64,000 nucleotides of DNA, taken from contig OZ241842.1 in NCBI GenBank assembly GCA_965202675.1, forward strand, positions 1,116,001-1,180,000, in the 5' to 3' direction. Shown piece after piece: positions 19,204-29,400 of this stretch. Position 1 is the stretch's first letter. The number at the start of each line of letters is the position of its first letter. The position numbers were made by a program, and so were the translations under genes. This stretch comes from CATQHD01 sp965202675. GTDB taxonomy: Bacteria; Actinomycetota; Acidimicrobiia; Spongiisociales; Spongiisociaceae. Below the pieces are notes generated by a model. The model was not told the origin of the DNA. It saw nothing but the letters and a program-made list of their open reading frames with translations, and ran no database searches.

Positions 19204-19640
19204 GGCCTCCCGCATAAAACCGTGCGCGGATAGGGCACCGCAAGGCACCCGGCGCAAGCAACTGTCGGACGGCCGGCCCGATAAGCACGGGGCGGCAAGG
19301 CGCTGCGCCCACCGACCGGAACGGCGAAGGCATCCCTGTCCGTGCATCCTTCTGCACCCTGGTCGTCTTGTCCGAGAAAGCACCAACCACCGCGCAAGCC
19401 CGAACCCTTCCAGTGAACCCATCGGCCAAGCCCTATCCCACCCAGGCTTCGGGTGTGGAACCCGTGAACAGCGGTCACCTTTCCAGCGAACCCACCGGTC
19501 AAGCCTATCCCACTTGCAGGCTCAAGGTTCCGGGTTCGTACACGTACCCGCCTTCCTATGAACCCGGCGGCCAAGCCCTATCCCACCAGTACATGGCGAT
19601 GATCACCCGGCCGGGGCTGGCCAACTTCCTGCGAACCCCT

Positions 19641-19948
19641 GGTCAAGCCCCTATCCCACCCCAAACCGAACCCACCGGTCAAGCCCCTATCCCACCCCAG
19701 ACCGAACCCACCGGTCAAGCCCCTATCCCACCCCAGACCGAACCCACCGGTCAAGCCCCTATCCCACCCCAGACCGAACCCACCGGTCAAGCCCCTATCC
19801 CACCCCAGACCGAACCCACCGGTCAAGCCCCTATCCCACCCCAGACCGAACCCACCGGTCAAGCCCCTATCCCACCCCAGACCGAACCCACCGGTCAAGC
19901 CCCTATCCCACCCCAGACCGAACCCACCGGTCAAGCCTCTATACCCCG
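19641..19948. repeat. Tandem array of nine 36-bp repeats
   Basis: Units start at 19641 and every 36 bp to 19929; the last is degenerate. Each contains GGTCAAGCCCCTATCCCACC followed by CCAGACCGAACCCACC. There are no spacers between units, so this is not a CRISPR array. The near-identity of units suggests recent expansion or ongoing homogenisation. On the minus strand each unit has TTGACC about 18-19 bp before GGGATA, loosely promoter-like. Confidence 0.9.
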
Positions 19949-20132
19949 TTCCCCGACCCCGGCAAGAACGCGAAAAACGCCGTCCCCACGCCCTGCTTCG
20001 CGGGCCCGGCCCCCACCGCCACCACCGAAGATCCGGACGCGTCTGGTCAGTACCCGGCAGGGTCGCGTTCGGAAGATGATCCCTGTCTCGGTCTGCGGCG
20101 CCTGCGGACCGGAGGTGCTTGCGGCTCTTCCA

Positions 20133-20161
20133 TTGATACAGCATCGGTGCGACATAGTCAA
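20133..20161 (-). promoter_or_regulatory. Promoter-like box of repeat element copy 3
   Basis: On the minus strand TTGACT (20161-20156), 17 bp, TATCAA (20138-20133). It is aligned with the boxes of the other two copies and would transcribe the G-rich segment and the 36-bp array. Confidence 0.45.
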
Positions 20162-20351
20162 TACCCTTGTGGGGATATCTGGCGGATTTTTTTGTCATTC
20201 CGTGATTCAAGAGGCTCTTCGGGATCCGGTTCGTCCGACTGCGGGTTCGGAAGGGCCGCGCCCCTCGCCGGCGCCCGTTCTGTTCATCCCGGCGCCGTAG
20301 GAGCGGCATGGAGACCGCTACCATCGGCGCCGCCGGACAGGAGGCCGCCGC

Positions 20352-21335
20352 ATGGAACATCGAGTTTGGTTCGAGGTCGGGCCGGCCCCGGAACACGAGC
20401 GGCTTATACCTTCGTCCGTCGTCGTGCTCGGACCCGGGCGCACGGGTGATCAATATGAAGGAATCGGCGCCGCCCGGGCCGTTATCGCCACGGCGCGGAT
20501 CGACTACGGGGCCGACCAGTTCGACTCGGCGCCCGATCTCGTGGCCCTCTGCCGGGCCGGCGCAGGCTACGACAACATCGACGTCGACGCCGCCGGCCGG
20601 CGCGGGATAGCCGTCTGCAACACCCCCGGCGCCCCCACCGTCTCGACCGCCGAACACGCCGCGGCGCTCCTGCTCGCCGCCTCCAAGCGAATCGTCCAAT
20701 CGGGGAACCGGCTCCGCAACGCCTGCGGCGACTACTACGAGCGGCACGAGGCCGTGGAGCTTAACGGCAAGACGCTGGGCCTGGCCGGCTACGGAAGGAT
20801 CGCCCGGCGGATGGCCGCAACAGGCCGGGCGCTGGGCATGAAACCGCTGGCCTATGACCCCTACCTGGACGACGACGCCTTCCCGCCGTCCGTCGAGCGG
20901 GCCTCGTCCTTCGAGGAGCTGCTGGCCCGCAGCGACGCGCTGTCGGTGCATATACCGTCCAATCCCGAGAACGACCGGCTGTTCGACGCCGCCGCCTTCG
21001 CCCTCATGAAACCGGGCGCAGTGTTCGTCAACGCCGCCCGCGGCAGACTGGTCGACCACGACGCCCTGCTGGAAGCGCTCGACTCGGGCCGCCTGTTCGG
21101 CGCCGGGCTGGACACCACCGACCCGGAGCCCCTCGACCCCGGCCATCCGCTCCTCCACCGGCCCGATGTCACGATCACCCCCCACATAGCCTCGGCCACC
21201 CCCGAAAGCCGGGCCCGCACCTTCGAGGCGGCCCTAGCCCAGGTCCTGGCGGTGCTGGAAGGCAAACGTCCGGACCACCTCGTCAACCCCTCCGTGTGGA
21301 ACCGGGTGCACGCCCGCCTGGGCGGGACCGGATGA
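20352..21335 (+). CDS. D-isomer-specific 2-hydroxyacid dehydrogenase
   Basis: A 327-residue NAD-dependent oxidoreductase. The NAD-binding motif LGLAGYGRIARRMAATGRAL is central, and the catalytic set is present: Arg in FVNAARGRLVDHDAL, Glu in DTTDPEPLDPGHPL, His in TITPHIASAT. GAGYDNIDVDAAGRRGIAV and STAEHAAALLLA are also typical. It resembles phosphoglycerate dehydrogenase-like enzymes but has no ACT or regulatory domain, so the substrate is open. An SDR gene follows 58 bp later on the same strand, so they may share a catabolic role. Confidence 0.9.
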   Translation: MEHRVWFEVGPAPEHERLIPSSVVVLGPGRTGDQYEGIGAARAVIATARIDYGADQFDSAPDLVALCRAGAGYDNIDVDAAGRRGIAVCNTPGAPTVSTAEHAAALLLAASKRIVQSGNRLRNACGDYYERHEAVELNGKTLGLAGYGRIARRMAATGRALGMKPLAYDPYLDDDAFPPSVERASSFEELLARSDALSVHIPSNPENDRLFDAAAFALMKPGAVFVNAARGRLVDHDALLEALDSGRLFGAGLDTTDPEPLDPGHPLLHRPDVTITPHIASATPESRARTFEAALAQVLAVLEGKRPDHLVNPSVWNRVHARLGGTG

Positions 21336-21393
21336 AGCAGAACGGATAGAAGAGAGCAAGCCTACGATTCAACGAGCTGGAAATTGGAGGAAC

Positions 21394-22194
21394 ATGGGAC
21401 GCTTTAGCGGCAAGACGGCGCTGGTGACGGGCAGCACGCAGGGGTTGGGGGAGGCTGTGGCGGAGAGGTTCACGGCGGACGGGCTGAGCGGGCTGGTGGT
21501 AACCGGGCGGGATCGGGACCGGGGGGAGGCGGTGCGGCGGCGGATGGCCGAAGGGGGCTGCGAGGCGATCTTCGTTGCCGCCGACCTTACGGATCCCGGC
21601 GCCGCCGCCCGCCTTATCGACGCGGCCGATCAACATTTCGGACGCCTCGACATCCTGGTCAATGCGGCGGGCGACACCAGCCGGGGCACGGTCGAGGACA
21701 CCGGCTTCGAGCTGTACGAACGGCTGATGGCGGTCAACTTCCGCGCCCCCTTCCAGCTCCTGCAGGGGGCGGCCCGCCTGATGAAGCGGGAGGGCGCGGA
21801 GGGTTCGATCGTCAATATCTCCTCGATCGTCGCCCACGGCGGCCCCGCCTACCTGACCATCTACTCGGCGTCCAAGGGCGCTCTGGTGACCCTGACCCGC
21901 AACGCCGCCCACTCGCTTTCCTGGGACCGCATCCGGGTCAACGCCCTGAACATCGGCTGGATGGACAGCCCGGCGGAGCACGCCCTGCGCCGCGACTACT
22001 ACGGCTGGGATGACGACTGGCTGGAGAAAGCGGAGGCCGACCAACCCTTCGGCAGGCTGCTGAAGACCGGCGAGGTGGCGGAGGCGGTGGCCTTCCTGGC
22101 GTCGGAGGACTCAGGAATGATGACGGGCGCGATCATCGACTTCAACCAGATGATCATGGGATGCGAACCCCGCCCCCCGGAGAGGCCGTCCTGA
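21394..22194 (+). CDS. Short-chain dehydrogenase/reductase (SDR)
   Basis: A 266-residue classical SDR. The cofactor motif is TGSTQGLG near residue 14, NAAG follows near residue 91, and the catalytic Ser in VNISSIVAHGG with Tyr and Lys in YSASKGAL complete the active site. Start ATG 21394 follows TTGGAGGAAC, a strong ribosome site. The substrate is not deducible. It is convergent with the first surface-protein gene. Confidence 0.93.
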   Translation: MGRFSGKTALVTGSTQGLGEAVAERFTADGLSGLVVTGRDRDRGEAVRRRMAEGGCEAIFVAADLTDPGAAARLIDAADQHFGRLDILVNAAGDTSRGTVEDTGFELYERLMAVNFRAPFQLLQGAARLMKREGAEGSIVNISSIVAHGGPAYLTIYSASKGALVTLTRNAAHSLSWDRIRVNALNIGWMDSPAEHALRRDYYGWDDDWLEKAEADQPFGRLLKTGEVAEAVAFLASEDSGMMTGAIIDFNQMIMGCEPRPPERPS

Positions 22195-22265
22195 GCAAGA
22201 CAACGGCATGACCGACGGGGCGGGATTCGAGAGAAACCGCCCGATTCGGATACCGCAGAGCTGCT

Positions 22266-25200
22266 TTACGAGGGCGAGGTGAGGCGGAGTATCCGCAGGC
22301 CCAAGCCCTCCACGTCCTCGTCGTTGTCGGCGGCCCATATGCTCCCGTTGGCCTGGTCGAATGTGTTCCTCCACCCCATACTGACGCGAGGCCCCGTGCC
22401 CAGGTATTCGGCCGACTCGGCCGGGTTCTCGTCGGTGACTGCCGACCAGCCGCCCGCCGGCCTGCTGAACGCAAGGATCGAACCCCGCAGGTCGCCCTCG
22501 GCGCGGTAGGAGCGGGAAGCCAATATCCGGCTGCCGTCATCGGTGATGTCCACCCACTGCCCGAACAGATCGCCCACGCTGCAGCCGAGAACCGGCCCGC
22601 CGGCCGCGGTGCAGGTCGACGGCGCATCTGGATGGGCCGGCGCTCTCAGAACCGCGTCCGGGCTCGGCAGGTCGTCCCATTTGCCCGAGTCGTCGGTCGA
22701 GTCGGGCCGCTCGAATACCAGCGCCTTGCCCCGGCGCAGCATGTTGGGCCGGAAGTTGGCCGAGACCACCACCGTGTCGCCGTCGGCCGTTACCGCCACC
22801 GAGCGTCCGAGCTTCTCCGAGTGGTAAGGAGTGGGGGACGTCAGCTTGGCGTCCGGTGTGTAGATCGCGTTCGTCCAACCGCTGCCGGGCGCGGTGAACA
22901 CGTAGGCGGCGCCCGCCCATTCGTATCGGGTCCCGTCCACGACGACCTTCATCAGGGTGGCCCCGACCGCCACGGTGGAGCCGTCCTCGGAGAGGGCCAG
23001 CTCCCGATCCTTGGCGAATTCCGCGCTCCAACGGTTCTGATTGGTGTTGATATCGTCCGCCGCCGGTTCCAGCCGGGCCGAGCTTGCGCCGTTGTCGTCG
23101 TCCCATTTGCCGGCGGCGGCCGAGGCGGGCCGCTTGTACACGTACACCCCGCCTATCCGCTTTGCTGATGTGATGTATCTGGGGGCCCCGACCGCTATGA
23201 CCTTCTCGTCCTCGGACACCGCAACCGAGCGTCCGAACTCGAATGCGTGTTTGTTGTGCGGAGTCCCCCCCAGGGTGGAGCCGCCCGCCTTGAGGGTGGC
23301 GTCGAGCGTCCAGCCGCCGCCGCTGTCCCTGGTGTAGACGTAGGCCGCCCCGTCGGTGGCGTTGCCGGTCCGGGGGTCGTTGGCGCCGTAATCGATCTGC
23401 CGGGTGCTGAGCCGGCCCGGCTCACCCACGACCAGCGTGTCCCCCCTGATGTCGACAGCCCAGCCGAACCATCCGCCCGAGGTGGGCAGGTTCAGGTTCC
23501 AGGGCCTGTTCCGCCAGTTGCCGCCCGTATAGCTCCCCGTAAAGGTGGACGGCTGCGGGGTCGGGGGGGTCAGCTTGGCAGGGGACGCGTCGTCTACGCC
23601 GTCGTATATATACACGGCGCCCGCATAGTTGTTCTCCCGATGCGAACCGACAACGATGGTGCCCCCATCGACGGCGTAATAGACAAGGCCGACGTTGAGA
23701 GCTGTCACATCCAGCCCCAAGGCGGTCGGAACGGGTATCTTCGACAGATCCGGCTCGGCCCATTCCGCCGCCAGCGTGAACGAGCTCACGCCCTTCATGC
23801 TGTCGTCGTAGACGCCCGCCGTGAGATGAGCCGCGTCGCTCTTCAGATCCTTCTCGAAGTCCGCCAGGGTCGCCGGACCGCTGAGCGCGTTGAAATGATC
23901 GTTCGAATCATAGGTGACCATCGTCACCGCGCCGTCCGCCCCGGCGACCACGACCCGGTTGTTCTCGTCGTCCTTGACCAGGATCCGGCCCGAGGCCGAA
24001 CCCCCGTCGGACAGCTCAGCAACCCAGTAGACGGACAGCCGCTCACTGAACAGATCTGCCTCGTCGCCGCTGGTGCGAGTCGCGTCGTCCGCTCCGCGCA
24101 CCAACCGGGCCCGCACCGTCTCGATCACCGACGCATCGGAATCCCGGGTATAGGTAAGAGTGGCCGCCCCCCGCCGGTTGGTGGTCCTCGTATAACGGGA
24201 CACGCCGTTCAACTCGTGCAAAACCTGGTACCCGTAAGCCCTCCAGGGCCGACTGCCGACATGGGAGGCCCGGACCCCCGCCAGAACGGCGTCCTCGGAC
24301 TGCTCCCCGACGCCGAGCGGATCATCGGAGGTGAAATGAATCTTCTGACGGGCCACCGGATTGCCGAACTGGTCGGTCAACGTCGCCGTAACAGCATGGG
24401 CCGCCCCGTTGCCCGCCTTCGAAGCCTCGACATAAGAAACCGTCTGCGACAGCATAAGGGTGGTGGGCACCGGCGCGGAATCCCGCCACACCGCCGACGC
24501 GTCATCCGCGCCCGTTCCGGCGGTTCCGGCCTTCTCCAGGTTGGTCTTGTCCTCCAACGTCAGCGACGACCCCGAAGCGAGGGTGATATACAGGTTCAGG
24601 CGGGCCGAGTCGCCCGTGTTGCCGCTCCCCGACCGCGGGTCGGTATGACGGAACGACAGCTCGATCTTGCCCGACGCGTCCGTCTTATGCGCCCGCGTTG
24701 AAGACGACGTGTTCGACGTGCCGTTGTCCCCGTCCGTGGTAACCGTCTCAGCCGCCACCACCGTAACCGACTCGTCCTTTTTGGCCACCGGATTGCCGTC
24801 CTCGTCCACCACCTGCAACGTGAAGATCACCCGCTCCCCGAACTCCGCCGCAGTAGCGCCCTCGGGCATGTCATCGGTAACCCGCAGCTTGGTCCCCGCC
24901 TTCGACACCGCAATCACAACCGACGACCCCACCGCGTCGTCCGCGTCATAACGATCGCCCGCCTCACCCGTCCACGCCCACAACGTTGTGGACGCGTCCA
25001 GGTTCTCCGTCGACAACTCCAGATCACCCGACGGATCAGTCGCCCCATCACTCAACGAGATCTCACACACCCCCGAACCCCCCACCGCCGACACATCATC
25101 CGCAGAACAACGCCCATCCGACCCGAACGCATCATCAGCACTCGTCGAAGAAAACACATCCACCAACGCATCCGGCACCCCCATCAAACCCGTATCCCGA

Positions 25201-26058
25201 ACCGACACCACCAAATCCACCGACTCCCCCTCCGTCGCCGACGACTCCGCCGCCTGCAGAGTGATCCCCCGCGGACGGGCCACCGTATGCGCCAACATCC
25301 GCGTAATAAACACCGCCATCTGCGCCCGCGTCACCAAACCCCCCGGCGAGAACCGGTCATCCGCCGTGCCCCTCGCCACGCCCAGCTCGAACATCCGCCG
25401 GATCGCCGAATACTCCCCCCGCGTCACATTAGCGATATCATCAAACACCGCATCATCAGGAACAACATCAGCCAACTCATCGGTGTCAGCCCCCAAAGCC
25501 CCCAACCCCAAACCCGCGCCCTTCTCCGCCGCCACCAGGAACGCATCCAACATCAAAGCCATCTGCGCCCGCGACACCGCCGTGTCGGGCTCAAACGACG
25601 TACCCCTCCTCAACGCCGGCATAATATCCAACGCCGCCATCTGATTGATCGCCGTACGAGCACCCTCGAACAAACCCCCGATATCCGTAAACCCGCCCGC
25701 CGGGTTGGCCGGCAACGCAATCCCCGCCGGACCCGCCGCCCGCGACAAAAACAACGCCATCTGCCAACGCAACACCGGAGACCCCGGATCATACATCGTC
25801 GCCGTCCGACCCCGCGTCACCCCGAAATGCGCCAAACAATTAACCGCGTCCTCAGCAAACGTCCCCACCACATCCACCAAACCCGCCGAATCCAACGCCG
25901 CACCCACACACGCCGAATACACCGCCTCATTATCCGCCTCCCCCTCCAAACCCTCAGCCGGCTCTACCCCCCCCCCCCACAGCCAACAACGAACCCACCA
26001 AACCCAACACCCCGATCACAGCCAACCACGACCGCCCCCGCACACCGCGCACAACCAT
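22266..26058 (-). CDS. SLH / Ig-like / FG-GAP surface protein 1, phase-OFF as read
   Basis: A large exported protein, about 1,263 residues if its G tract is corrected. ATG 26058 has AAGGAGG upstream and encodes a signal peptide (MVVRGVRGRSWLAVIGVLGL) that runs into 12 G and then a stop. With 11 G the frame continues AVGGGVEPAEGLEGEADNEA into the mature protein. Mature domains: three SLH repeats (such as FGVTRG...FSPGGLVTRAQMAVFITRML) for wall anchoring, Ig/Big_1-like domains (FGERVIFTLQVVDEDGNPV), and a C-terminal seven-bladed-type FG-GAP propeller (VAVSEDEKVIAVGAPRY, GDTLVVGEPG). It is a tandem paralogue of the next gene, very similar along its whole length. An internal TTG at 25949 would give a protein without signal peptide. 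Confidence 0.85.
25967..25978 (-). repeat. Poly-G tract (12 G on coding strand) in surface protein 1 signal peptide
   Basis: Twelve C on the plus strand. As read, translation from ATG 26058 hits TGA shortly after the tract; with 11, 8 or 14 G the frame joins the 1.2-kb-residue mature protein. The paralogue at 26.5-30.2 kb has no such tract at this place (AVGAGPAGG). Slippage here would switch export of the protein on and off. Confidence 0.75.
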
Positions 26059-26457
26059 CAGAAACTTCCTCCTTTTGATTTTCACTTCGTCCAATACAAG
26101 ACGAGACCAATCCACAAAAAGGCCAGCCGAGGGTTTATTATATCAATAATATCCCCCCCCCCCCCGCAACTATCCGACCCCGCCCTCAAAACCCCAGGTC
26201 AAACAAGGTATGCAGAGGTCAGGCAGGGTCCCTCGGACGAAAAGCGGCTGCTCGACCGGTGGGAATGGGCAACCGGCATCGTCACGGACGAGCCGCCGGG
26301 GGCGCCCGGCCGTTCAGCCCGGCAAAACCGCCGGCCTTTCCACTCATTCAAGAGCGGACCCCACGGTGGAAGCCCCGTACCCGGCGGTGTGGTCGGGTGC
26401 GGCAAGAAGCGGCTTCGCGAAGGGCCGTAAAGAAAGGCCGGCGGGGATCCGGCTGCT
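26059..26457. other. Intergenic region between the two surface-protein genes
   Basis: It holds the leader, poly-G promoter and upstream box of surface protein 1, described separately. The rest (about 26204-26457) contains no gene or clear terminator that I can see. A 20-bp sequence at 26184-26203 (minus strand TTTGACCTGGGGTTTTGAGG) recurs at 30371-30390 upstream of the paralogue, so it may be a shared regulator site or part of the ancestral duplication. Confidence 0.5.
26137..26169 (-). promoter_or_regulatory. Candidate phase-variable promoter of surface protein 1 (poly-G spacer)
   Basis: On the minus strand TTGCGG (26169-26164) and a perfect TATAAT (26142-26137) are separated by 21 bp made mostly of a 13-G tract (26165-26153). 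Reducing the tract to 9 G would give the optimal 17-bp spacing. Poly-G spacers that set promoter strength are known from Neisseria porA. The -35 choice is inferred. Confidence 0.5.
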
Positions 26458-29400
26458 TTACGAGGACGAGGTGAGGCGGAGTATCCGCAAGCCCGACCCC
26501 GTCTCGTCGTTATCGGCGGACCATATGCTCCCGTTGGTCTGGTCGAAGGTGTTCCTCCACCCCATAGTGGCGCGAGGATCCGGACCCAGGTACTCGGCCG
26601 ACTCGGCCGGTTCGTCGTCGGTGACTGCCGACCATCCGCCCGCCGGCTTGCTGAACACAAGAGTCGAACCCCGCAGATCACCCTCGGCGCGGTAGGAACG
26701 GGAAGCCAAAATCCGGCTGCCGTCATCGGCGATGTCCACCCACTGCCCGAACACCTCACCCACACTGCAGCCCAAAACCGGCCCGCCGGCCGCGGTGCAA
26801 GCCGCCGGCGCATCAGGATGAGCCGGCGCTCTCAAAACCGCGGTCGGCTCGGGGGTGTCACCCCAGTCGCCGTTGTCGGCGCTGTCGGGCCGCTCGAATA
26901 TCAACGCCTTGCCCCGGCGCAGCATGTTGGGCCGGAAGTTGGCCGAAACCACCACCGTGCCCCCGTCGGCCGAAACCGCCACCGAGCGTCCGAGCTTCTC
27001 CGCGAAGAACGGAGTGGGGGATGTCAGCTTGGCGTCCGGCTCGTACACCGCGGCGGTCCAACCGCTGCCGGGCTCGGTGAAAATGTAAGCGGCGCCCGCC
27101 CAATCGTATCGGGTCCCGTCCACGACGGCCTTCATCAGGTTGCCCCCGACCACCACCGTGGATCCATCCTCGGAGAGGGCCAGCTCCCGATCCCAGGCGA
27201 ACTCCCTGCTCCAACGATTCTGATTCGCGTTGATATCACTCCCCGCCGGTTCCAACCGAGCCGACCCGACGCCGTTGTCGTCGTCCCACTTCCCGGCCGC
27301 GGCCGAGGCAGGCCGCTCGTACAAGAGCACCCCGCCTATCCGCTTGCTGCTGGTGATATACCCAGGAGCCCCGACCCCTATGACCTTCTCGTCCTCGGAC
27401 ACCGCAACCGCGCGGCCGAACTCGAATGCGTGTTGGTTGTGCGGAGACCCCCCCTGGGTGGAACCGCCCGCCGTCAACGTAGCGTCAAGAACCCAGTCCC
27501 CGCCGCTCCTGGTATAGACATAGACCGCCCCGTCGGTGGCGTTGCCGGTCCGGGGGTCAGTTGCTCCGGCATTGATCTGCCGGGTGCTGTGCCGGCCCGG
27601 CTCCCCCACCACCAGCGTATCCCCGCGGATGTCCACCACAAACCCGAACCACCCGCCCGAGGTGGGCAGCCTCAGGTTCCAGGGCCTGTTCCGCCAGTTG
27701 CCGCCCGTATAACTCCCCGTAAAAGTGGACGGCTGCGGGGTGGGGGCGGTCAGCTTGGCGGGGGACGCGTCGTCTACCCCGTCGTACACATACACGGCGC
27801 CCGCATAGTTGTTCTCCCGATACGACCCGACAACGATGGTGTTCCCATCGACGGCGTAATGGACGAGGCCGTTGTTGAGGGCTGTCACGTCCAGCCCCAA
27901 GGCGGTCGGAACGGGTATCTTCGACAAATCCGGCTCGGCCCATTCCGCCGCCAGCGTGAAGGAGCTCACTTTGGCTGGGGTGTTGTCGTAGGTGTCTACC
28001 GTGATGTGGGCGGCGTCGCCTTCCAGGTCGTCCTTGAAGTCGGCCAGAAGCGCCGGACCGCTGAGCGAGTTGAAATGATCGTTGGAGTCGTAGCCGACCA
28101 TCAGCACCCGGCTGTCGGCGGCGCCTATCACGATCCGGCTGTTCTCGTCGTCCCTGGCCAGGATCCGACCCGAGGCCGAACCCCCGTCGGACAGCTCATT
28201 GACCCAATAGACAGCCAGCCGCTCACTGAACAGATCCGCTTCGTCGTTGCTGGTGCGAGTCGCGTCGTCCGCGCCGCGCACCAGCCGGGCCCGCACCGTC
28301 TCGATCACCGACGCATCGGAATCGCGGGTATAGGTGAGTGTGGCCGCCCCCCGCCGGTTGGTGGTCTTCGTATAGCGGGATTCGCCGTTCAACTCGTGCA
28401 AAATCCTGAAACCGTAAGCCCTCCAAGGCTGTCTGCTGCTGACATGGGAGGCCCGGACCCCCGCCAGAACGGCGTCCTCGGACTGCTCCCCGACGCCGAG
28501 CGGATCATCGGAGGTGAAATGAATCTTCTGACGAGCCACCGGATTGCCGAACTGATCCGTCAACGTCGCCGTAACAGCATGAGACGCCCCGTTGCCCGCC
28601 TTCGACGCCTCAACATAAGAAACCGTCTGCGACAACATCAGGGTGGTAGCCACCGGCGCGGAATCCCGCCACACCGCCGACGCGTCCTCCGCGCCCGTTC
28701 CGGCGGTTCCGGCCTTCTCCAGGTTGGTCTTGTCCTCCAACGTCAACGACGACCCCGAAGCAAGGGTGATATACAGATTCAGGCGGGCCGAGTCGCCCGT
28801 GTTGCCGCTCCCCGACCGCGGATCCGTCTGACGGAACGACAGCTCGATCTTGCCCGACGCGTCCGTCTTATACGCCCGCGTTGACGAAGACGTATTCGAC
28901 GTGCCGTTGTCCCCCGCCGTGGTAACCGTCTCCGCCGCCGCCACCGTAACCGACTCATCCTTCTTCGCCACCGGGTTGCCGTCCTCGTCCACCACCTGCA
29001 ACGTAAACGCCACCCGCTCCCCGAACTCCGCCGCCGTAGCCCCCTCCGGCATATCATCCGTTACCCGCAGCTTGGTCCCCGCCTTCGACACCGCAATCAC
29101 AATCGACGCCCCCACCATGTCGTCCGCGTCGTAACGATCCCCGTTGTCACCCGTCCACGCCCACAAAGTCGTGGACGCGTCCAGGCTCTCCGTCGACAAC
29201 TCCAGATCACCCGACGGATCCGTCGTCTGATCACCCAACGAAATCTCACACACCCCCGAACCCCCCACCGCCGACACATCATCCGCAGAACAACGCCCAT
29301 CCTCCCCGAACGCATCATCAGCACTCGTCGAAGAAAACACATCCACCAACGCGTCCGGCATCGGCAACAAATCAGAATCACGCACCGACACCACCAAATC

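Larger units (their letters stand above)
19225..20208 (-). repeat. Dispersed leader-plus-array repeat element, copy 3 (largest array)
   Basis: Same layout as the copy at 10.6-11.1 kb. Reading on the minus strand from 20208: AATCACGGAATGACAAAAA, a promoter-like box, GACAGGGATCATCTTCCG, a G-rich segment, TTTTTCGCGTTCTTGCCGG, a long 36-bp array, scattered single units at about 19428, 19494 and 19568, then the distal conserved end with GTCCGACAGTTGCTTGC. The element fills nearly all of the 19204-20351 gap. A plus-strand frame (19368-20300) and minus-strand frames stay open only because the repeat length is a multiple of three. 20209-20351 holds nothing I recognise. Confidence 0.75.

Noticed and set aside
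19641..19948. CRISPR array
   Set aside because: Repeats are contiguous without unique spacers and no cas gene is near.
19368..20300. Proline-rich repeat protein (TEPTGQAPIPPQ units)
   Set aside because: The 36-bp repeat keeps every frame open, the minus strand gives an equally open Gly-rich frame, and the region is part of a dispersed intergenic element.
25287..26078. Arg/His/Pro-rich frames opposite the surface-protein genes
   Set aside because: Both paralogues give the same antisense frame by codon mirroring; no domain features.
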